A stretch of 64,000 bases of DNA. It comes from Bacillota bacterium. GTDB lineage: Bacteria > Bacillota > Clostridia > Lachnospirales > Lachnospiraceae. Positions 36,569 to 44,622 of this stretch are shown piece by piece. The notes beneath the pieces were generated by a model. The model did no database searches, was not told where the DNA came from, and saw only the letters and a program-made list of their open reading frames with translations. The translations under genes and the position numbers were made by a program. How positions within the stretch are numbered: position 1 is the first letter of the stretch; the number at the start of each line of letters is the position of its first letter. The DNA lies in assembly GCA_023421505.1 (NCBI GenBank), contig JAEZTJ010000082.1:62001-126000 (forward strand), written 5' to 3'.

Positions 36569-37147
36569 ATGGCAAGAGTATACGGAATTAAAAAATGGTT
36601 ATCAGAAAATAATATTGATGAAAAACTTATAAAACATATTATTGGAAACCAAAACTTAGTAGAAGTGATTACACGTATGGAAAATACACTTGATTCTGAT
36701 ATGATGTATCATAGTTTGGATTCCTGTGCCTGTTTAGGTGGCAAAGAATATCTAAAAAAATGTGAGAAAATAGGTAAGGAATTGACAGGTAAATCATTAA
36801 ACGACAAAATACTCCATCTCAATCATAATATCTTAACTTCTGAAAGTATCACCTTAAATAATGATGGTACTTTGACTGCGGTTATGGTTTATAAAAGCAA
36901 TGATATGTATTCCTGCGTATGTTCTGCTACCGTCTATAAAGGTGTGAAAGTTTCAGATCTTGCCAAACCAAAAAACAATACTGATGACCTTGACATGCCA
37001 TTATCATACTGTTTCTGTTGTGCCGGAGGTTTTCGCCGTCATTTACAACTAATGTTAAATGTTAAACTGAAAACTAAGATGATTATTTCTTCTCCGATTA
37101 ACTGTCGCGGTGAAAAACCATGTGAGTTTGTTTTTGAATTTAATTGA
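36569..37147 (+). CDS. Cysteine-rich conserved protein (DUF6144-like)
   Basis: 192 residues with motifs CACLGGKEYL, CVCSATVYKG, CFCCAGGFRRHLQ and a C-terminal INCRGEKPCEFVFEF; the last resembles the end of V4R/4-vinyl-reductase-type domains. I think it belongs to the DUF6144 family. Its position one base after the MerR stop suggests it is the effector enzyme or partner of that regulator. Function unknown. Confidence 0.65.
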   Translation: MARVYGIKKWLSENNIDEKLIKHIIGNQNLVEVITRMENTLDSDMMYHSLDSCACLGGKEYLKKCEKIGKELTGKSLNDKILHLNHNILTSESITLNNDGTLTAVMVYKSNDMYSCVCSATVYKGVKVSDLAKPKNNTDDLDMPLSYCFCCAGGFRRHLQLMLNVKLKTKMIISSPINCRGEKPCEFVFEFN

Positions 37148-37224
37148 TACAGCATAATATTGAGTAAAGTTGGTTCCTTCTCGAAATATTTTATATTATA
37201 AATAAATTCCATCTCATAATCTTC

Positions 37225-37286
37225 GCTCCTAATTGGCATAATAATTAAAAGTTTATCTTGTTGAAACCAATATGCCAATAAGGAGT
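37225..37286 (+). promoter_or_regulatory. RBS-sequestering hairpin before intact yyaL
   Basis: GCTCCTAATTGGCATA pairs with TATGCCAATAAGGAGT. The right arm holds AAGGAG, seven bases before the ATG. The pairing is kept in all three copies although the loops differ. Confidence 0.7.
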
Positions 37287-37292
37287 GTCAAT

Positions 37293-39353
37293 ATGAATAC
37301 AACCGAACATGTTACAAATAGCGGAAATGGGACAACCCGAATTCCAAATAAATTAGTTAATGAGAAATCCCCCTATCTACTTCAGCATGCCTATAATCCA
37401 GTGAAATGGTACCCCTGGGGTGACGAAGCTTTTACTAAGGCAAAGACTGATAACAAGCCTATTTTCTTAAGTATCGGTTACTCCACCTGCCACTGGTGTC
37501 ATGTCATGGCACATGAATGCTTTGAGGATCAAGAGGTAGCCGAGCTTCTAAACCGAGATTACGTATGTATTAAGGTTGATAAGGAGGAGCGTCCTGATAT
37601 TGACACGGTATACATGACAATCTGTCAGGTAACTGTCGGGCATGGCGGGTGGCCGCTTACTGTGCTTATGACCCCTGACCAGAAGCCCTTTTATATTGCA
37701 ACATACCTTCCGAAGAATTCCAGACCGGCCGTACTCGGTTTAATGGATTTATTAACGCAGGTCAGTACGCAGTGGCTTAATAATCCGCAGGATATGATAA
37801 GTACCGGGGATAAGATTGCCGACATCATGAAGCGCGAGTTTGAGGCATCCTCTGACAGTGCTGAGGTAACGAAGGAGTTTGTTGATCTTGCTGTAACACA
37901 ATTTAATCAGAGCTTTGATCATGACTATGGCGGCTTTGGTAATGAGCCTAAATTTCCGACTCCTCATAACCTTATGTTCCTGCTTCGTCATGCAGCACTC
38001 GAGGCAGATGAAAACTCCTTATTCATGGTAGAGAATTCTCTAAAGCATATGTACCGGGGCGGTATCTACGATCATATCGGATATGGTTTTTCCAGATATT
38101 CAACCGACGCCCAGTGGCTTGTACCACATTTTGAAAAAATGCTTTATGATAATGCTCTACTAGCAACCGCTTTTATAGAAACCTATCAATACACAAAGAA
38201 TACACTTTATAAAACCGTAGCCGAGCAGATTTTTGAATATATCAGAAGAGAAATGACCGATGCCGAAGGAGGCTTCTATACTGCACAGGATGCTGACAGC
38301 GAAGGTGTGGAAGGAAAGTATTATACATTTACTCCGGAAGAAATCACTGAGCTTCTTGGTAATGAGGATGGTTCCTTCTTCTGCGAATATTTTAACATAA
38401 CAAAGGAGGGAAATTTTGAAGGCGGTATGTCTATTCCGAACCTTATTCGTTCAAATGATTTAAAGTCAGATAATGAACGCGTTATGCGTCTTTGTAAAAA
38501 GATATATTCCCACCGGTTAGACAGAGCCAGACTTCATAAGGATGACAAAGCCTTAACCTCCTGGAATGCTTTAATGATTAATGCCTATGCTACCGCTGCT
38601 AAGGTGTTGCAAAATGAAGACTATATCGACGTAGCAAAGCGCGCAGTTGAATTTATCGATACAAGGCTGACTGATCCGAATGGACTTTTATATGTAAGCT
38701 ATCGCGACGGAAAGCCCTCCCATTTTGGCCTGATTGATGATTATGCCTTCTATGCAATGGCTTTATTATCGCTATACGATGCTACCTTTGATATTGATTA
38801 TGTGAAAAAGGCCGCCTTTCTCACAGATAAAATGCTGGAACTATTCTGGGATCACAAATACGGTGGCTTCTTCCTAAATGCCAGTGATGCCAAGCAGTTG
38901 ATCTACCGTCCGAAGGAGGTATATGACGGTGCTATCCCTTCCGGAAATTCTGTGGCAGGATATGTTCTACAACGACTAGCTAACTTAACCGCCAATCACA
39001 AATATATTGAATTTGCAGATAAGCAGCTCTGCTTTCTTGCAGGACAGGTTAAGGATTATCCGGCTGGTCATAGCTTTGCGCTGATTGCATTCTTACAGAG
39101 GCTGTACCCTACCAAGGAGATTGTTTGTGTAGTAAGCGAAAATGAGGACTACCAGGAGTTAAGTGATTATCTTTCGGAGCATTTTGAGCCGAATACCGTT
39201 GTACTTCTTAAGTCAGAAGAAAACTTTGAAAAGGTAATAGAGGTTGCAGATTTTGTTGAAGACTATCGGATTATTAATAATAAAACCACTTATTATCTAT
39301 GTGAAAATCATAACTGCACCGCTCCTACCAATGACTTAATATGTAACAAATAG
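37293..39353 (+). CDS. yyaL: YyaL-type thioredoxin-domain protein (DUF255)
   Basis: 686 residues, full length for the YyaL/spermatogenesis-associated 20 family. N-terminal thioredoxin-like domain with IGYSTCHWCHVMAHECF (CxxC), VDKEERPDIDTVYM and GGWPLTVLMTPD; C-terminal (alpha/alpha)6-barrel region with PHFEKMLYDNALLA and YDGAIPSGNSVAGYVL as in N-acylglucosamine 2-epimerase folds. Function is not established. Two 5' fragments of a yyaL gene lie upstream at 33348 and 34996. ATG at 37293 follows AAGGAG. Confidence 0.93.
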   Translation: MNTTEHVTNSGNGTTRIPNKLVNEKSPYLLQHAYNPVKWYPWGDEAFTKAKTDNKPIFLSIGYSTCHWCHVMAHECFEDQEVAELLNRDYVCIKVDKEERPDIDTVYMTICQVTVGHGGWPLTVLMTPDQKPFYIATYLPKNSRPAVLGLMDLLTQVSTQWLNNPQDMISTGDKIADIMKREFEASSDSAEVTKEFVDLAVTQFNQSFDHDYGGFGNEPKFPTPHNLMFLLRHAALEADENSLFMVENSLKHMYRGGIYDHIGYGFSRYSTDAQWLVPHFEKMLYDNALLATAFIETYQYTKNTLYKTVAEQIFEYIRREMTDAEGGFYTAQDADSEGVEGKYYTFTPEEITELLGNEDGSFFCEYFNITKEGNFEGGMSIPNLIRSNDLKSDNERVMRLCKKIYSHRLDRARLHKDDKALTSWNALMINAYATAAKVLQNEDYIDVAKRAVEFIDTRLTDPNGLLYVSYRDGKPSHFGLIDDYAFYAMALLSLYDATFDIDYVKKAAFLTDKMLELFWDHKYGGFFLNASDAKQLIYRPKEVYDGAIPSGNSVAGYVLQRLANLTANHKYIEFADKQLCFLAGQVKDYPAGHSFALIAFLQRLYPTKEIVCVVSENEDYQELSDYLSEHFEPNTVVLLKSEENFEKVIEVADFVEDYRIINNKTTYYLCENHNCTAPTNDLICNK

Positions 39354-39387
39354 TACTATTAACGTTTTATTTTAATTTAAAAAATAA

Positions 39388-39436
39388 TTGACATTTATAT
39401 CAGCCTGATATATTCTATATGTATCAGGCTGATATA
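39388..39436 (+). promoter_or_regulatory. padR promoter with overlapping operator
   Basis: TTGACA (39388-39393), 17-bp spacer and TATTCT (39411-39416). TATATCAGCCTGATA fills the spacer (39396-39410) and its exact reverse complement lies at 39422-39436. This fits autorepression by the PadR protein encoded directly downstream. Confidence 0.75.
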
Positions 39437-39463
39437 TTTTTAAAGTGACAGAAAGGAATTTAT

Positions 39464-40015
39464 ATGGCAACTCAAAGTAAGACTAAATATGCAATTCTGG
39501 GTGTTCTTTGCATGAAACCCAGCTCAGGTTATGATATCAAGAAATTTTGTGATAAAACCATATCACACTTTTGGAATGAGAACTTTGGACATATCTATCC
39601 TGTATTAAAGCAGCTCCTAGAGGAGAAATCAATTAGTCTTAATGATAAGGGAGCAGATGAAAGACGTAAGCTTTATCAAATAACGGAAACGGGAAGACAG
39701 GAGTTTTATAACTGGCTAATACAGCCGCCGCAGCTTATACCACCAAGATCCGAGCTACTTTTAAAGCTTTCCTTTGGTAATTATATGCCTAAAGAAAAAG
39801 TGTTTGAGATGCTTGAAGATGTTAGAGTACGTAATACTGCTAATCTTGAACAATATAGAATTATGGAAGCCTCCTATCTGCAGGATGAAGCAGCAAAAAA
39901 AGATCCAGCTTTTCCTTATTGGCTGGCCTCTTTACGTCTGGGAATTTACAATGCAGAAGCAGCTCTGCAATGGTGTGATGATGTTATTAAAATTTTGAAC
40001 TCATATACTTACTAG
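39464..40015 (+). CDS. PadR-family transcriptional regulator
   Basis: 183 residues: N-terminal winged helix (KYAILGVLCMKPSSGYDIKKF, HIYPVLKQLLEEK) and C-terminal Vir-like dimerisation helices (about 95-175), the larger subgroup-1 architecture of PadR. AGGAA precedes the ATG. Probably represses itself and the macrolide-type glycosyltransferase downstream. Confidence 0.9.
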   Translation: MATQSKTKYAILGVLCMKPSSGYDIKKFCDKTISHFWNENFGHIYPVLKQLLEEKSISLNDKGADERRKLYQITETGRQEFYNWLIQPPQLIPPRSELLLKLSFGNYMPKEKVFEMLEDVRVRNTANLEQYRIMEASYLQDEAAKKDPAFPYWLASLRLGIYNAEAALQWCDDVIKILNSYTY

Positions 40016-40030
40016 ATACTTGTAAAACTA

Positions 40031-40096
40031 GCCAAAAACCTGCGAATTTGGGCAGTGCACAAATTTGCCGATTGAAAAATCTTTGATTTTTCAATC
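40031..40096 (-). repeat. Family C repeat copy 2 (inverted relative to flanking genes)
   Basis: Read on the minus strand it has GATTGAAAAATCAAAG, GGCAAATTTGTGCACTGCC and CAAATTCGCAGG as in copies 3 and 5. It lies just after padR and points against the direction of the genes, so it does not supply a start site here. Confidence 0.75.
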
Positions 40097-40159
40097 TACA
40101 CTTCAAAATTAGTCCATAGCATTAATTACTTAATTTTTACAAAAAGAGGAGGTATAAAT

Positions 40160-41353
40160 TTGTCTAAAGCCTTATTTTTAAACGGCAATTTACATGGTCA
40201 TATCAACCCTACCCTTCCGGTCGTGAAGGAATTAGTAAAGAGGGGGGAAGAAGTATACTATTTTGCAACGAAAGAATTTCAAGCTAAAATTGAAGCCAGT
40301 GGAGCAGTATTTATGGATTATGGTACAGAATTTGAGCAGTTTCTGCTGCAATTTCGTACTCATGGCAATCATCCCTTCTACACACTTATGGAATATATGC
40401 TGGCTTTTGACCGCACTGTTGTGCCGATTGTACTAAAAAAGACAGCCGATATAAGCTTTGATTACATATTACATGATATCATGTTCGGAGGCGGCAATAT
40501 ATTAGCAAAGCAATTAGAGCTTCCTGCTATAGCCTCCTGCTCCTCCTTTGTAATGGAGAGGCCTCCTGTGCCTTCCTATATGCTAGAGCCCGGATTCCAT
40601 CCCCAGCTGGATCTTCTATATGAAGAGCTAAAAAAGGCCAAGGAAGAATGGAATATGGAGTCACTTGAGCTTTCCGATATCTTCTTTAAACGGGAAAATT
40701 TAACGCTTGTCTATACCTCCCGTTTATTTCAGCCACAGAGCGAAAGTCTTGCTGCTTCCTACTGCTTTACAGGACCCTCCATTTTACAAAGAAATGAATT
40801 TCTTGACTTTGAACTTCGACCATCTACAAATCACAGTAAGCTTATTTATATTTCAATGGGTACTATCAATAATAACTGCAATGAATTTTACGAGAAATGC
40901 TTTGAAGCCTTTGCAAATACTGACTATCAGGTAATTATGTCGGTCGGGCAAAAGACAGACATTAATTCGTTAACTCATATTCCTGGTAACTTTATTGTAA
41001 GAAATTATATTCCACAACTGGAAATTCTAAAACATACAGATGTTTTCATCAGCCATGGCGGCCTTAACAGTGTGAGCGAAGCACTTTATTACGGTGTGCC
41101 GGTCATCACGGTTCCTATGGCCAATGACCAGCCTGCAGTTGCCAAAAGGATCACGGAGCTCGGCGCGGGTCTTCAATTAAGGCTCGAAGAAATCACTCCA
41201 GAATTACTTAGGAATTCTGTATTTGAGGTTTTAGCAGAGCCAGGCTATCAAATGCATAGTCATGAAATCAGTGAAAGTTTTCTGAAAGCCGGGGGGTATA
41301 AAGTAGCAGCTGATAAAATAATTAGTTATATCCATCCTATAATAAGCAGGTAG
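40160..41353 (+). CDS. Macrolide-family UDP-glycosyltransferase (MGT)
   Basis: 397 residues, GT1 fold. N-terminal GNLHGHINPTLPVVKELVKRG (acceptor side) and the donor-binding region FISHGGLNSVSEALYYGVPVITVPMANDQP with the usual His and Gln. Homologues inactivate macrolides or glycosylate lipids and small molecules. Start is TTG at 40160 seven bases after AGGAGG. Pairs with the PadR regulator upstream, which suggests induction by a xenobiotic ligand; the substrate is not predictable. Confidence 0.88.
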   Translation: MSKALFLNGNLHGHINPTLPVVKELVKRGEEVYYFATKEFQAKIEASGAVFMDYGTEFEQFLLQFRTHGNHPFYTLMEYMLAFDRTVVPIVLKKTADISFDYILHDIMFGGGNILAKQLELPAIASCSSFVMERPPVPSYMLEPGFHPQLDLLYEELKKAKEEWNMESLELSDIFFKRENLTLVYTSRLFQPQSESLAASYCFTGPSILQRNEFLDFELRPSTNHSKLIYISMGTINNNCNEFYEKCFEAFANTDYQVIMSVGQKTDINSLTHIPGNFIVRNYIPQLEILKHTDVFISHGGLNSVSEALYYGVPVITVPMANDQPAVAKRITELGAGLQLRLEEITPELLRNSVFEVLAEPGYQMHSHEISESFLKAGGYKVAADKIISYIHPIISR

Positions 41354-41359
41354 TAAATT

Positions 41360-41440
41360 AAAAAATCAAAGATTTTTCATTCAGCAAATTTGTGAGCTGC
41401 CCAAATTCGCTGACTTTTTTCGGCATGGAGGATTACTGTG
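41360..41440 (+). repeat. Family C repeat copy 3
   Basis: AAAAATCAAAGATTTTT hairpin, GCAAATTTG/CAAATTCGC stem and terminal CGGCATGGAGG, followed seven bases later by a GTG. Together with the family E unit and a module D copy (about 41576-41612, GGCACAAACTAATTCAAAGGG) it fills the 453-bp gap 41354-41806. Confidence 0.8.
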
Positions 41441-41553
41441 AATAGTCTTGCAAAATGCATGCAGGCCCAAAGCCTCGCATACGAGGCTTATAAAGAATAG
41501 CAACAGACACTATTCTTCAGGATTAATGCTCAAAATGCATGGGTGTTTGTACC
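41438..41553 (+). repeat. Family E multi-hairpin unit, copy 3
   Basis: Directly continues copy 3 of family C. Contains GAATAGTCTTGCA, CCTCGCATACGAGG, GAATAG/CTATTC and a degenerate TGCTCAAAATGCATGGG. A 20-codon frame from GTG 41438 has the family C ribosome site but is probably not a real gene. Confidence 0.75.
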
Positions 41554-41806
41554 TATAATCATAGCTTGCTTGTAACTCGGCACAAACTAATTCAAAGGGA
41601 AGGTATGTTAGTTAGTGTTATTGATAGCTTAGTTGTTGCTTCACAAGAAAAAATCAAGTAGTTATTCTTAAAATTGCTCTATTTTCTATACTATTTTAAA
41701 ACCTGCCCTATTTGAAAAATATTGTTCCAAGAAAATCTGTTAAAAATATAAAATAATTTATCTAATGTGCATATGATATAGTAACGCTCTTCATGAGGTG
41801 TAAAAT

Positions 41807-42106
41807 ATGCCGAAAGGATGGGTATACGATCCGGTTATCACTTATTATGATTCACTTATGTTTTACAACGCTTTGAAGAAGCATCCGGACTCTTATTTTT
41901 ATAGACCGATAGCGATAGCAAGACGAGAAGAAACAGGTATAAAATACCGCTTTTTATGTATTGCCTTCCCAAAGGATAATCCATATAATCCCGCTCATTT
42001 TGCTGATATTGAGATATATAAGCCGCGTTTAGGAATGCCCTATGCTACCAGTCTTTTTAAAATAGATTTTGAAAAAATGATGCCTAATAGAATACCCATC
42101 ATATAA
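41807..42106 (+). CDS. Hypothetical protein
   Basis: 99 residues, soluble, aromatic-rich (PKGWVYDPVITYYDSLMFYN; HPDSYFYRPIAIARREETG). No signal peptide, membrane helix or recognised domain. The ribosome site is weak (GAGGTG). It ends in a bidirectional terminator. I do not recognise the family. Confidence 0.5.
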   Translation: MPKGWVYDPVITYYDSLMFYNALKKHPDSYFYRPIAIARREETGIKYRFLCIAFPKDNPYNPAHFADIEIYKPRLGMPYATSLFKIDFEKMMPNRIPII

Positions 42107-42182
42107 GGCGGACTAACTTCATAAAATTCTTATTTATCGACAGATCATACCAACTTGGCAGTCATAATCTGACTGGCTGCAA

Positions 42183-42224
42183 AATAGCTCTCTTAAAGAA
42201 TTAATCTTCCTTAAGAGAGCTATT
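42183..42224. terminator. Bidirectional terminator
   Basis: AATAGCTCTCTTAA and TTAAGAGAGCTATT form a perfect 14-bp stem between two convergent genes. Confidence 0.75.
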
Positions 42225-42274
42225 ACTTATATGTATTTTACTTATATGTATGTATTTATTTATATATATTTTAT

Positions 42275-43111
42275 TTAAATGCTTATATTAGCATCCTTTA
42301 TGTAATGATCTGCTTTTTTCACCATATCCTGATGCACCTTTTGTGTAACATTTGTAGAGTGCGTCCTGCTATTCTTAAAGTGTATATCCATATGACCATT
42401 CATGCCATTACCCTTTATTGCATCAAAGTTATATCCTCTTCCATAACCGGCACTGCGCCCACTTACATAAATACCCTCCGGTTTATTATCAAGTCCTGCA
42501 TGTGGCATTGCAGTCATAGAACCTGCTATGGCATACTGTCCTATCTGTACAACTACAGCTCTTCTCTGCCAGCTAAAACCGCCCCAGATATCCTTTACCA
42601 CTTCAGTATCCTTTTTTGTAAGAGTTTCAATATCTGCATGATTCGTTCCGTAGGTTCTTTTCACTTCAAAGGTCTTACCCGTATCTACATCGGTGATAAC
42701 CGCATTCATTCCTCTCTTCCAGATATCTCGTACCTCTGTAAACCAGTCTAAATCACCGCTGTACTGAGAATTAGTATTTATCGCTTTAAATGTTATTGCA
42801 GAACCTGATACTGATTGCATTATATTATTATTTAATAATGTGCTCATCGTCTTTTTCCCAATAATACCATCTGCAGGTAGTCCGTTCGCCTTTTGGAAAC
42901 GTTTTACGGCTGACTCCGTAACACTTCCATAGTAACCTGTTACCTTGGGATATGTATAATAACCTAATTGATGAAGGGTGGTTTGGACTCTCTTAACCTC
43001 TGTTCCTGTAGAGCCCCTTTTTATCAGTGTCGAAGCATTTGCATTAATGGGTGCGTATGCTATAATTACAGCAAAGCAAATAGCTGTCATTCGCGTAAAT
43101 AATCTTTTCAT
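42275..43111 (-). CDS. Secreted peptidoglycan-binding protein
   Basis: 278 residues. A signal peptide (about 1-27, cut after NANA) precedes a PG_binding_1 domain (about 30-95): RGSTGTEVKRVQTTLHQLGYY and VKRFQKANGLPADGIIGKKT. The C-terminal 170 residues carry conserved HADIETL, MTAMPHAGLDN and MNGHMDIHFKNSRTH, which could bind a metal; catalytic function is unproven. ATG at 43111 is preceded by AGGAG. The promoter has MarR-type operators. Confidence 0.83.
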   Translation of the reverse strand: MKRLFTRMTAICFAVIIAYAPINANASTLIKRGSTGTEVKRVQTTLHQLGYYTYPKVTGYYGSVTESAVKRFQKANGLPADGIIGKKTMSTLLNNNIMQSVSGSAITFKAINTNSQYSGDLDWFTEVRDIWKRGMNAVITDVDTGKTFEVKRTYGTNHADIETLTKKDTEVVKDIWGGFSWQRRAVVVQIGQYAIAGSMTAMPHAGLDNKPEGIYVSGRSAGYGRGYNFDAIKGNGMNGHMDIHFKNSRTHSTNVTQKVHQDMVKKADHYIKDANISI

Positions 43112-43152
43112 TCGTCTGTCTCCTAACTTATGTCTTTATTATTTATAACAAG

Positions 43153-43205
43153 ATTATATTACGTAATTATTAAACTGTCAATGTCAAATTTAATAATTAC
43201 GTAAT
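43153..43205 (-). promoter_or_regulatory. Promoter of the peptidoglycan-binding gene with repeated operator
   Basis: On the minus strand TTGACA (43176-43181), 17-bp spacer, TATAAT (43153-43158): a consensus sigma-A promoter. The spacer contains the inverted partner of TTTAATAATTACGTAA, which recurs at about 43190-43205, with a third variant (TTAATAATTATGTAA) further upstream. The sites suit a dimeric MarR protein. Confidence 0.75.
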
Positions 43206-43259
43206 ATATAATTAATAATTATGTAACATATGGTAGATCAGGAATTAAATACCATAAGA

Positions 43260-43321
43260 ATAGAGCCACTCATAATGATCCGAAACTAAGTAAAGTAAGG
43301 GATAGGATGAGATGGCTCTAT
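43260..43321 (-). terminator. Stem-loop after marR
   Basis: ATAGAGCCA-CTCAT pairs with ATGAG-TGGCTCTAT around a long loop, 47 bp after the marR stop. The T-tract is weak. Confidence 0.45.
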
Positions 43322-43367
43322 GTAAATAAGTGTATGCAATTCTTCGTTTGTAATCTTTAATTAATTA

Positions 43368-43793
43368 TTAGTTAAGTACTTTTTCAACAATCTTTTGTAA
43401 CAGCTTCTCCATTTGTTCTATTTCTTCTTGGGTAAATTCCTCGCGAATACCCTTCATCAATTCTGTACTGAAAGGTGAATTTATTCCATAAGTATTTGAG
43501 AATTTATCTGTAACTTCAAGATAATACTCTCTTCTATCCGTAGTAGACAGAACCTTTCTAATATAACCTTTATTGATTAGGTTGCTAATCCTGTAAGTTG
43601 CATTAGGTTGAGAGATATTAACATAATTCGCGAATTGATGTACTGTAGGCCTGTTCATAAGAAATATAGTTTCTACACAGTAAGCTTCCGTAGGAGTAAG
43701 GCTATCCTTATCTTCATTCACACTTGTAAAGAGGTTTTTACAGTAATAGTTTCGAAACTTAAAATAGAGTTTTTCAAATTCTTTTTCCAGCAT
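43368..43793 (-). CDS. MarR-family transcriptional regulator
   Basis: 141 residues. Winged helix TVHQFANYVNISQPNATYRISNLINKGYIRKVLSTTDRREYYL (the DRR wing is diagnostic) within N- and C-terminal dimerisation helices. ATG at 43793 follows GGGAG. It lies upstream of the secreted peptidoglycan-binding gene on the same strand, whose promoter carries the candidate operators. Ligand unknown. Confidence 0.88.
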   Translation of the reverse strand: MLEKEFEKLYFKFRNYYCKNLFTSVNEDKDSLTPTEAYCVETIFLMNRPTVHQFANYVNISQPNATYRISNLINKGYIRKVLSTTDRREYYLEVTDKFSNTYGINSPFSTELMKGIREEFTQEEIEQMEKLLQKIVEKVLN

Positions 43794-44133
43794 AATATTA
43801 GCTCCCGTCATTATTTGTTATTCTTATGTAACTATAGCTGTCCCTAGAAATTCGATACAATTAGTAGGGTAAGTCTCCATATATCTCCTTTTCTATATAA
43901 TATCGAATTAAATGATACTATTTTCTTTTCCATTATAAACGTTATTGTCACTGAAATCAATTATTTATAAACTAAAATATAAAAAAATAGCATTATTTTA
44001 AAAAAATTTTAACTTAAATTAGTAAATATCTGTTACTTTCTTACCTTAAGTATAAAAGAATAATAATAAGTTATATAATCTCATATTAGTACTTTACTCA
44101 AACGACGAATAAATAGTCTGACTAAATTTATCT

Positions 44134-44162
44134 TTGACACAATACAATTCCTATGATAGAAT
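44134..44162 (+). promoter_or_regulatory. Promoter of the MutS2-like leader transcript
   Basis: TTGACA, 17-bp spacer and TAGAAT. The predicted transcript starts near 44169, giving a leader of about 450 nt before the MutS2-like ATG. Between marR and here (43794-44133) the DNA is AT-rich without other features. Confidence 0.75.
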
Positions 44163-44202
44163 GAAAATATCAAATAATTCATAATATGAAAGGACGGTTT
44201 TG

Positions 44203-44241
44203 ATGTCGGTATTAACTGTAAATGAGGTTTGTGCTAATTAG
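44203..44241 (+). CDS. 12-residue upstream ORF (leader peptide)
   Basis: AAAGGACGG then ATG and MSVLTVNEVCAN stop. The peptide resembles the conserved first residues of ABC-F ribosome-protection ATPases (MS-x-LTV-x-x-V). The stop codon lies inside the perfect palindrome GTGCTAATTAGCAC (44231-44244). Position, size and downstream terminators match translation-sensing leaders of antibiotic-response genes. It may be functional or a relic of an ABC-F gene. Confidence 0.5.
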   Translation: MSVLTVNEVCAN

Positions 44242-44412
44242 CACAGAATTGAATAGGTATGGGTGCACTAATTGTAACCTTTTATTTTTTGTACCCAAAT
44301 TTCTACCTTTACAGTAAATACTCATCACTGTCTTGATATAAATCATGCTGGGTGTATTCCACTTTTTGGAATGCAAAGAATATATTACGATTCTGTTGTC
44401 ATGAAGAGCAAG

Positions 44413-44443
44413 GCATAATAGGTGTTCCTGTTATGCTTTTTTT
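44413..44443 (+). terminator. Leader terminator 1
   Basis: GCATAATAGG pairs with CCTGTTATGC (one G-U) around a 4-nt loop, followed directly by seven or more T residues. It sits between the leader ORF and the MutS2-like gene. Confidence 0.85.
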
Positions 44444-44487
44444 GTACGTATAATTGACAAAGCCAGTATACGATTCACCTGACATAT

Positions 44488-44546
44488 GCCCACTGAGAGT
44501 ATCTGCCTCTATGTAACGGTAGAAAGCTCTCGTGGGCTTATTTTAT
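44488..44546 (+). terminator. Leader hairpin/terminator 2
   Basis: GCCCAC-GAGAG-TCTGCC pairs with GGTAGA-CTCTC-GTGGGC with short bulges, then TTATTTTAT. Second terminator-like structure 45 bp after the first. Confidence 0.65.
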
Positions 44547-44622
44547 AAAGGGCGTAACTAATATCTTCTCATTTAATATTTTTATTTTAGGGTTACGCTT
44601 ATACAGAAAGGATTTAATATAT

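Noticed and set aside
41438..41500. 20-codon GTG ORF with GGAGG upstream
   Set aside because: The ribosome site and the coding bases belong to repeat families C and E; the other E units do not keep the frame.
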